Shown here: piece after piece, positions 55,101 to 64,000 of the stretch | Layout of the letters: every line of letters starts with the position of its first letter | Position numbering within the stretch: the first letter of the stretch is position 1 | Source of the DNA: Vespa crabro | Taxonomy: Eukaryota; Arthropoda; Insecta; Hymenoptera; Vespidae | NCBI RefSeq assembly: GCF_910589235.1 | Contig: NC_060967.1 | Coordinates: 4,255,938 to 4,319,937 of the forward strand | Direction: 5' to 3' | Length of the DNA: 64,000 nt | Translations under genes and position numbers: made by a program | The notes under the pieces: generated by a model | Database searches by the model: none | Told to the model about the DNA's origin: nothing | The model's input: only the letters and a program-made list of their open reading frames with translations

Positions 55101-55261
55101 ATGAGATTTCAACCTTTCGTTTTTCGACGATACGACTATTTGTGCGAAAAATAGTATATAAGATATGGAACAAGGTTCAAACGTCGTATCCAAGGTAAAA
55201 TAGATGTTTGGTCTCCTGAAAGACTATGTCCGAATCGTTTGGTAACATTTTTCAAACTGTA
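49197..55261 (+). repeat. Block 8: six-unit B-A-B-A-A-A spacing
   Basis: B units start at 49197 and 49871, then 51219 and 51892, then 53240 and 53914, with a further B at 54925. Pairs of B units separated by one A therefore recur every six units (49197, 51219, 53240: steps of 2,022 and 2,021 bp, the latter because of the 1-base deletion at 51556). The second B of the first two pairs has AAAACCG. Individual positions differ between the three cycles, for example haplotype D near the end of cycle one (50882) but not in cycle two. Confidence 0.78.
51556..51891 (+). repeat. 336-bp unit with 1-base deletion (partial haplotype C)
   Basis: It carries TATATACTTTATT, GAGTCGAC and deletion of G160 but has A-type TTTACTCAT and CACAGTTATATTATTG upstream. 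The haplotype C tract therefore starts between unit positions 125 and 136 here. It lies between two B1 units (51219 and 51892). Confidence 0.9.
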
Positions 55262-56609
55262 GAAGGAATTATTTCAATGTTTTCACGATTTTATCTCCGC
55301 ATATAGCGAAATTCGCATGTGTCGATCAGGTTTTTCGATAAATTTCATGTTAATACTCGTATTTACACATAGTCACACGTATATTATTGTTATATTCTTT
55401 ATTCTGCGTCGACAGAATATGAAATAATTGAAATTGAATGAGATTTCAACCTTTCGATTTTCGACGATACGACTATTTGTGCGAAAAATAGTATATAAGA
55501 TATGGAACAATGTTCAAACGTCGTATCCAAGGTAAAATAGATGTTTGGTCTCCTGAAAGACTATGTCCGAATCGTTTGGTAACATTTTTCAAACTGTAGA
55601 AGGAATTATTTCAATGTTTTCACGATTTTATCTCCGCATATAGAGAAATTCGCATGTGTCGATCAGGTTTTTCGATAAATTTCATGTTAATACTCGTATT
55701 TACTCATAGTCACAGTTATATTATTGTTATATTCTTTATTCTGCGTCGACAGAATATGAAATAATTGAAATTGAATGAGATTTCAACCTTTCGCTTTTCG
55801 ACGATACGACTATTTGTGCGAAAAATAGTATATAAGATATGGAACAATGTTCAAACGTCGTATCCAAGGTAAAATAGATGTTTGGTCTCCTGAAAGACTA
55901 TGTCCGAATCGTTTGGTAACATTTTTCAAACTGTAGAAGGAATTATTTCAATGTTTTCACGATTTTATCTCCGCATATAGCGAAATTCGCATGTGTCGAT
56001 CAGGTTTTTCGATAAATTTCATGTTAATACTCGTATTTACTCATAGTCACAGTTATATTATTGTTATATTCTTTATTCTGCGTCGACAGAATATGAAATA
56101 ATTGAAATTGAATGAGATTTCAACCTTTCGCTTTTCGACGATACGACTATTTGTGCGAAAAATAGTATATAAGATATGGAACAATGTTCAAACGTCGTAT
56201 CCAAGGTAAAATAGATGTTTGGTCTCCTGAAAGACTATGTCCGAATCGTTTGGTAACATTTTTCAAACTGTAGAAGGAATTATTTCAATGTTTTCACGAT
56301 TTTATCTCCGCATATAGAGAAATTCGCATGTGTCGATCAGGTTTTTCGATAAATTTCATGTTAATACTCGTATTTACTCATAGTCACAGTTATATTATTG
56401 TTATATTCTTTATTCTGCGTCGACAGAATATGAAATAATTGAAATTGAATGAGATTTCAACCTTTCGTTTTTCGACGATACGACTATTTGTGCGAAAAAT
56501 AGTATATAAGATATGGAACAATGTTCAAACGTCGTATCCAAGGTAAAATAGATGTTTGGTCTCCTGAAAGACTATGTCCGAATCGATTGGTAACATTTTT
56601 CAAACTGTA

Positions 56610-56946
56610 GAAGGAATTATTTCAATGTTATCAGGATTTTAAACCCGCATAAAGCGAAATTCGCTTGTGTCGATCAGGTTTTTCGATAAATTTCATGTTA
56701 ATACTCGTATTTTCTCATAGTCACAGTTATATCTTTGTTATATTCTTTATTCTGCGTCGACAGAATATGAAATAATTGAAATTGAATGAGATTTCAACCT
56801 TTCGCTTTTCGACGATACGACTATTTGTGCGAAAAATAGTATATAAGATATGGAACAATGTTCAAACGTCGTATCCAAGGTAAAATAGATGTTTGGTCTC
56901 CTGAAAGACCATGTCCGAATCGATTGGTAACATTTTTCAAACTGTA
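56610..56946 (+). repeat. Mosaic unit: B head, A tail
   Basis: The head is B1 (ATCAGGATTTTAAACCCG, TTCGCTTG, ATATCTTTGTT) and the tail is A (TGCGTCGAC, CTTTCGCTTTTCG). The switch lies in the 20-odd bases between unit positions 125 and 147. It is followed directly by a full B1 unit at 56947, the only place where two B-headed units are adjacent. It is roughly the reciprocal of the mosaic at 19881, which switches in the same interval. Confidence 0.85.
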
Positions 56947-59900
56947 GAAGGAATTATTTCAATGTTATCAGGATTTTAAACCCGCATAAAGATAAATTCG
57001 CTTGTGTCGATCAGGTTTTTCGATAAATTTCATGTTAATACTCGTATTTTCTCATAGTCACAGTTATATCTTTGTTATATTCTTTATTCTGCTTCGACAG
57101 AATATGAAATAATTGAAATTGAATGAGATTTCAACCTATCGTTTTTCGACGATACGACTATTTGTGCGAAAAATAGTATATAAGATATGGAACAATGTTC
57201 AAACGTCGTATCCAAGGTAAAATAGATGTTTGGTCTCCTGAAAGACTATGTCCGAATCGTTTGGTAACATTTTTCAAACTGTAGAAGGAATTATTTCAAT
57301 GTTTTCACGATTTTATCTCCGCATATAGCGAAATTCGCATGTGTCGATCAGGTTTTTCGATAAATTTCATGTTAATACTCGTATTTACTCATAGTCACAG
57401 TTATATTATTGTTATATTCTTTATTCTGCGTCGACAGAATATGAAATAATTGAAATTGAATGAGATTTCAACCTTTCGATTTTCGACGATACGACTATTT
57501 GTGCGAAAAATAGTATATAAGATATGGAACAATGTTCAAACGTCGTATCCAAGGTAAAATAGATGTTTGGTCTCCTGAAAGACTATGTCCGAATCGTTTG
57601 GTAACATTTTTCAAACTGTAGAAGGAATTATTTCAATGTTTTCACGATTTTATCTCCGCATATAGAGAAATTCGCATGTGTCGATCAGGTTTTTCGATAA
57701 ATTTCATGTTAATACTCGTATTTACTCATAGTCACAGTTATATTATTGTTATATTCTTTATTCTGCGTCGACAGAATATGAAATAATTGAAATTGAATGA
57801 GATTTCAACCTTTCGCTTTTCGACGATACGACTATTTGTGCGAAAAATAGTATATAAGATATGGAACAATGTTCAAACGTCGTATCCAAGGTAAAATAGA
57901 TGTTTGGTCTCCTGAAAGACTATGTCCGAATCGTTTGGTAACATTTTTCAAACTGTAGAAGGAATTATTTCAATGTTTTCACGATTTTATCTCCGCATAT
58001 AGAGAAATTCGCATGTGTCGATCAGGTTTTTCGATAAATTTCATGTTAATACTCGTATTTTCTAATAGTCACAGTTATATTATTGTTATATTCTTTATTC
58101 TGCGTCGACAGAATATGAAATAATTGAAATTGAATGAGATTTCAACCTTTCGCTTTTCGACGATACGACTATTTGTGCGAAAAATAGTATATAAGATATG
58201 GAACAATGTTCAAACGTCGTATCCAAGGTAAAATAGATGTTTGGTCTCCTGAAAGACTATGTCCGAATCGTTTGGTAACATTTTTCAAACTGTAGAAGGA
58301 ATTATTTCAATGTTTTCACGATTTTATCTCCGCATATAGAGAAATTCGCATGTGTCGATCAGGTTTTTCGATAAATTTCATGTTAATACTCGTATTTACT
58401 CATAGTCACAGTTATATTATTGTTATATTCTTTATTCTGCGTCGACAGAATATGAAATAATTGAAATTGAATGAGATTTCAACCTTTCGTTTTTCGACGA
58501 TACGACTATTTGTGCGAAAAATAGTATATAAGATATGGAACAATGTTCAAACGTCGTATCCAAGGTAAAATAGATGTTTGGTCTCCTGAAAGACCATGTC
58601 CGAATCGATTGGTAACATTTTTCAAACTGTAGAAGGAATTATTTCAATGTTATCAGGATTTTAAACCCGCATAAAGCGAAATTCGCTTGTGTCGATCAGG
58701 TTTTTCGATAAATTTCAAGTTAATACTCGTATTTTCTCATAGTCACAGTTATATCTTTGTTATATTCTTTATTCTGCTTCGACAGAATATGAAATAATTG
58801 AAATTGAATGAGATTTCAACCTATCGTTTTTCGACGATACGACTATTTGTGCGAAAAATAGTATATACGATATGGAACAATGTTCAAACGTCGTATCCAA
58901 GGTAAAATAGATGTTTGGTCTCCTGAAAGACTATGTCCGAATCGTTTGGTAACATTTTTCAAACTGTAGAAGGAATTATTTCAATGTTTTCACGATTTTA
59001 TCTCCGCATATAGAGAAATTCGCATGTGTCGATCAGGTTTTTCGATAAATTTCATGTTAATACTCGTATTTTCTCATAGTCACAGTTATATTATTGTTAT
59101 ATTCTTTATTCTGCGTCGACAGAATATGAAATAATTGAAATTGAATGAGATTTCAACCTTTCGCTTTTCGACGATACGACTATTTGTGCGAAAAATAGTA
59201 TATAAGATATGGAACAATGTTCAAACGTCGTATCCAAGGTAAAATAGATGTTTGGTCTCCTGAAAGACTATGTCCGAATCGTTTGGTAACATTTTTCAAA
59301 CTGTAGAAGGAATTATTTCAATGTTTTCACGATTTTATCTCCGCATATAGAGAAATTCGCATGTGTCGATCAGGTTTTTCGATAAATTTCATGTTAATAT
59401 TCGTATTTTCTAATAGTCACAGTTATATTATTGTTATATTCTTTATTCTGCGTCGACAGAATATGAAATAATTGAAATTGAATGAGATTTCAACCTTTCG
59501 CTTTTCGACGATACGACTATTTGTGCGAAAAATAGTATATAAGATATGGAACAATGTTCAAACGTCGTATCCAAGGTAAAATAGATGTTTGGTCTCCTGA
59601 AAGACTATGTCCGAATCGTTTGGTAACATTTTTCAAACTGTAGAAGGAATTATTTCAATGTTTTCACGATTTTATCTCCGCATATAGCGAAATTCGCATG
59701 TGTCGATCAGGTTTTTCGATAAATTTCATGTTAATACTCGTATTTTCTAATAGTCACAGTTATATTATTGTTATATTCTTTATTCTGCGTCGATAGAATA
59801 TAACATAATTGAAATTGAATGAGATTTCAACCTTTCGCTTTTCGACGATACGACTATTTGTGCGAAAAATAGTATATAAGATATGGAACAATGTTCAAAC

Positions 59901-62900
59901 GTCGTGTTCAAGGTAAAATAGATGTTTGGTCTCCTGAAAGACCATGTCCGAATCGATTGGTAACATTTTTCAAACTGTAGAAGGAATTATTTCAATGTTA
60001 TCTGGAATTTAAACCCGCATAAAGCGAAATTCGCTTGTGTCGATCAGGTTTTTCGATAAATTTCATGTTAATACTCGTATTTTCTCATAGTCACAGTTAT
60101 ATTTTTGTTATATTCTTTATTCTGCTTCGACAGAATATGAAATAATTGAAATTGAATGAGATTTCAACCTATCGTTTTTCGACGATACGACTATTTGTGC
60201 GAAAAATAGTATATAAGATATGGAACAATGTTCAAACGTCGTATCCAAGGTAAAATAGATGTTTGGTCTCCTGAAAGACTATGTCCGAATCGTTTGGTAA
60301 CATTTTTCAAACTGTAGAAGGAATTATTTCAATGTTTTCACGATTTTATCTCCGCATATAGAGAAATTCGCATGTGTCGATCAGGTTTTTCGATAAATTT
60401 CATGTTAATACTCGTATTTACTCATAGTCACAGTTATATTATTGTTATATTCTTTATTCTGCGTCGACAGAATATGAAATAATTGAAATTGAATGAGATT
60501 TCAACCTTTCGCTTTTCGACGATACGACTATTTGTGCGAAAAATAGTATATAAGATATGGAACAATGTTCAAACGTCGTATCCAAGGTAAAATAGATGTT
60601 TGGTCTCCTGAAAGACTATGTCCGAATCGTTTGGTAACATTTTTCAAACTGTAGAAGGAATTATTTCAATGTTTTCACGATTTTATCTACGCAGATAGCG
60701 AAATTCGCATGTGTCGATCAGGTTTTTCGATAAATTTCATGTTAATACTCGTATTTTCTCATAGTCACAGTTATATTATTGTTATATTCTTTATTCTGCG
60801 TCGACAGAATATGAAATAATTGAAATTGAATGAGATTTCAACCTTTCGCTTTTCGACGATACGACTATTTGTGCGAAAAATAGTATATAAGATATGGAAC
60901 AATGTTCAAACGTCGTATCCAAGGTAAAATAGATGTTTGGTCTCCTGAAAGACTATGTCCGAATCGTTTGGTAACATTTTTCAAACTGTAGAAGGAATTA
61001 TTTCAATGTTTTCACGATTTTATCTCCGCATATAGAGAAATTCGCATGTGTCGATCAGGTTTTTCGATAAATTTCATGTTAATACTCGTATTTACTCATA
61101 GTCACAGTTATATTATTGTTATATTCTTTATTCTGCGTCGACAGAATATGAAATAATTGAAATTGAATGAGATTTCAACCTTTCGCTTTTCGACGATACG
61201 ACTATTTGTGCGAAAAATAGTATATAAGATATGGAACAATGTTCAAACGTCGTATCCAAGGTAAAATAGATGTTTGGTCTCCTGAAAGACTATGTCCGAA
61301 TCGTTTGGTAACATTTTTCAAACTGTAGAAGGAATTATTTCAATGTTTTCACGATTTTATCTCCGCATATAGAGAAATTCGCATGTGTCGATCAGGTTTT
61401 TCGATAAATTTCATGTTAATACTCGTATTTTCTAATAGTCACAGTTATATTATTGTTATATTCTTTATTCTGCGTCGACAGAATATGAAATAATTGAAAT
61501 TGAATGAGATTTCAACCTTTCGTTTTTCGACGATACGACTATTTGTGCGAAAAATAGTATATAAGATATGGAACAATGTTCAAACGTCGTATCCAAGGTA
61601 AAATAGATGTTTGGTCTCCTGAAAGACTATGTCCGAATCGTTTGGTAACATTTTTCAAACTGTAGAAGGAATTATTTCAATGTTTTCACGATTTTATCTC
61701 CGCATATAGAGAAATTCGCATGTGTCGATCAGGTTTTTCGATAAATTTCATGTTAATACTCGTATTTACTCATAGTCACAGTTATATTATTGTTATATTC
61801 TTTATTCTGCGTCGACAGAATATGAAATAATTGAAATTGAATGAGATTTCAACCTTTCGCTTTTCGACGATACGACTATTTGTGCGAAAAATAGTATATA
61901 AGATATGGAACAATGTTCAAACGTCGTATCCAAGGTAAAATAGATGTTTGGTCTCCTGAAAGACAATGTCCGAATCGATTGGTAACATTTTTCAAACTGT
62001 AGAAGGAATTATTTCAATGTTATCTGGAATTTAAACTCGCATAAAGATAAATTCGCTTGTGTCGATCAGGTTTTTCGATAAATTTCATGTTAATACTCGT
62101 ATTTTCTCATAGTCACAGTTATATCTTTGTTATATTCTTTATTCTGCTTCGACAGAATATGAAATAATTGAAATTGAATGAGATTTCAACCTATCGTTTT
62201 TCGACGATACGACTATTTGTGCGAAAAATAGTATATACGATATGAAACAATGTTCAAACGTCGTGTCCAAGGTAAAATAGATGTTTGGTCTCCTGAAAGA
62301 CTATGTCCGAATCGTTTGGTAACATTTTTCAAACTGTAGAAGGAATTATTTCAATGTTTTCACGATTTTATCTCCGCATATAGAGAAATTCGCATGTGTC
62401 GATCAGGTTTTTCGATAAATTTCATGTTAATACTCGTATTTACTCATAGTCACAGTTATATTATTGTTATATTCTTTATTCTGCGTCGACAGAATATAAA
62501 ATAATTGAAATTGAATGAGATTTCAACCTTTCGTTTTTCGACGATACGACTATTTGTGCGAAAAATAGTATATAAGATATGGAACAATGTTCAAACGTCG
62601 TATCCAAGGTAAAATAGATGTTTGGTCTCCTGAAAGACTATGTCCGAATCGTTTGGTAACATTTTTCAAACTGTAGAAGGAATTATTTCAATGTTTTCAC
62701 GATTTTATCTCCGCATATAGAGAAATTCGCATGTGTCGATCAGGTTTTTCGATAAATTTCATGTTAATACTCGTATTTACTCATAGTCACAGTTATATTA
62801 TTGTTATATTCTTTATTCTGCGTCGACAGAATATGAAATAATTGAAATTGAATGAGATTTCAACCTTTCGCTTTTCGACGATACGACTATTTGTGCGAAA

Positions 62901-63686
62901 AATAGTATATAAGATATGGAACAATGTTCAAACGTCGTATCCAAGGTAAAATAGATGTTTGGTCTCCTGAAAGACTATGTCCGAATCGTTTGGTAACATT
63001 TTTCAAACTGTAGAAGGAATTATTTCAATGTTTTCACGATTTTATCTCCGCATATAGCGAAATTCGCATGTGTCGATCAGGTTTTTCGATAAATTTCATG
63101 TTAATACTCGTATTTACACATAGTCACAGTTATATTATTGTTATATTCTTTATTCTGCGTCGACAGAATATGAAATAATTGAAATTGAATGAGATTTCAA
63201 CCTTTCGCTTTTCGACGATACGACTATTTGTGCGAAAAATAGTATATAAGATATGGAACAATGTTCAAACGTCGTATCCAAGGTAAAATAGATGTTTGGT
63301 CTCCTGAAAGACTATGTCCGAATCGTTTGGTAACATTTTTCAAACTGTAGAAGGAATTATTTCAATGTTTTCACGATTTTATCTCCGCATATAGAGAAAT
63401 TCGCATGTGTCGATCAGGTTTTTCGATAAATTTCATGTTAATACTCGTATTTACTCATAGTCACAGTTATATTATTGTTATATTCTTTATTCTGCGTCGA
63501 CAGAATATGAAATAATTGAAATTGAATGAGATTTCAACCTTTCGCTTTTCGACGATACGACTATTTGTGCGAAAAATAGTATATAAGATATGGAACAATG
63601 TTCAAACGTCGTATCCAAGGTAAAATAGATGTTTGGTCTCCTGAAAGACTATGTCCGAATCGTTTGGTAACATTTTTCAAACTGTA

Positions 63687-64000
63687 GAAGGAATTATTTC
63701 AATGTTTTCACGATTTTATCTCCGCATATAGAGAAATTCGCATGTGTCGATCAGGTTTTTCGATAAATTTCATGTTAATACTCGTATTTACTCATAGTCA
63801 CAGTTATATTATTGTTATATTCTTTATTCTGCGTCGACAGAATATGAAATAATTGAAATTGAATGAGATTTCAACCTTTCGCTTTTCGACGATACGACTA
63901 TTTGTGCGAAAAATAGTATATAAGATATGGAACAATGTTCAAACGTCGTATCCAAGGTAAAATAGATGTTTGGTCTCCTGAAAGACTATGTCCGAATCGT
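63687..64000 (+). repeat. Truncated final satellite unit (window edge)
   Basis: Unit 190 is A type and stops at unit position 314, within CCGAATCGT, because the window ends. The array clearly continues beyond it. Its start position gives the check on indel count: 1 + 189 x 337 = 63694, and the observed 63687 means a net loss of seven bases, matched by the seven deleted units listed separately. Confidence 0.95.

Larger units (their letters stand above)
1..64000 (+). repeat. 337-bp tandem satellite array, 189 full units plus one partial
   Basis: One AT-rich unit is repeated head to tail across the whole window without a break. The marker GAAGGAATTATTTCAATG recurs at 1, 338, 675, 1012, 1349 and onward every 337 bases; the last copy starts at 63687. 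Seven units are 336 bp, which explains the 7-base shortfall from strict 337 spacing. Every copy has the same orientation. Copies differ at roughly 15 to 25 recurrent positions and rarely elsewhere. No coding sequence, transposon, rRNA, tRNA or telomere-type repeat interrupts it. By family knowledge such arrays are typical of centromeric or pericentromeric heterochromatin; location here is inferred. Neither array end is present, so total size is unknown. I do not recognise the unit as a named satellite. Confidence 0.98.
55262..64000 (+). repeat. Block 9: mostly A units with sparse B units, to window end
   Basis: Units 165 to 190 have a B/A mosaic at 56610 directly followed by B1 at 56947, then B units at 58632, 59980 and 62002 (5, 4 and 6 units apart). 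The rest are A units, many close to the reference. The unit at 59643 carries part of haplotype D followed by GTGTTCAAGG. The final five units (62339 onward) have no B, and the copies at 62676, 63350 and 63687 match the homogenised A sequence of block 2 by eye. Confidence 0.8.

Noticed and set aside
1..64000. CRISPR array
   Set aside because: The period is regular, but the whole 337 bp repeats, not a short repeat with unique spacers; variation is at scattered shared sites.
1..64000. rRNA, histone or other tandem gene cluster
   Set aside because: The unit is too short, AT-rich and full of stops, with no tRNA, 5S or snRNA sequence that I can recognise.
1..64000. Telomeric or subtelomeric repeats
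   Set aside because: No runs of TTAGG, TTAGGG or related short repeats occur in either strand.

Overview
The whole 64,000-base window is one uninterrupted satellite DNA array. A unit of 337 bp is repeated head to tail on the same strand from the first base to the last: 189 complete units and a 314-bp partial unit (63687-64000), with both array ends outside the window. Taking the first base (GAAGGAATTA...) as unit position 1, unit starts fall at 1, 338, 675, 1012 and so on. The only length changes I found are seven single-base deletions, which account exactly for the last unit starting at 63687 instead of 63694. I see no gene, RNA gene, transposon, inversion or unique sequence.

The organism cannot be named from this sequence. 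Satellite arrays of this kind are eukaryotic, usually centromeric, pericentromeric or other heterochromatin. Unit 1 is about 32% G+C and has 17 CpG in 337 bp, about twice the number expected from its base composition. That argues against a genome with heavy germline CpG methylation (such as a vertebrate) and fits an AT-rich invertebrate, possibly an insect. This is inference.

Units fall into two main subfamilies. A (about 145 units) has TTTCACGATTTTATC near position 20 and TGCGTCGAC near 145. B (about 40 units) has either ATCAGGATTTTAAA (B1, 21 units) or ATCTGGAATTTAAA (B2, 19 units) at the same place, plus TGCTTCGAC and CTATCGTTTTT further on. Minor haplotypes sit within A: C (TTTACACAT, CACACG, GAGTCGAC, a 1-base deletion) and D (CTAATAG, CGATAG, AATATAACAT). 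Several units are A/B mosaics, which suggests short gene-conversion tracts or crossovers inside units.

Regional layout: 1-1348 A/B alternation; 1349-9099 a run of 23 A units that look identical except for one base; 9100-12469 diversified A units with one mosaic; 12470-18869 B units every sixth unit; 18870-28304 irregular B spacing and two mosaics; 28305-38077 B units nearly every third unit (about 1,011 bp); 38078-49196 mixed two-, three- and five-unit spacing; 49197-55261 a six-unit B-A-B-A-A-A spacing; 55262-64000 mostly A with sparse B. The most interesting signal is this emerging higher-order organisation beside a freshly homogenised block. Unit numbers and identities were read by eye and not computed.
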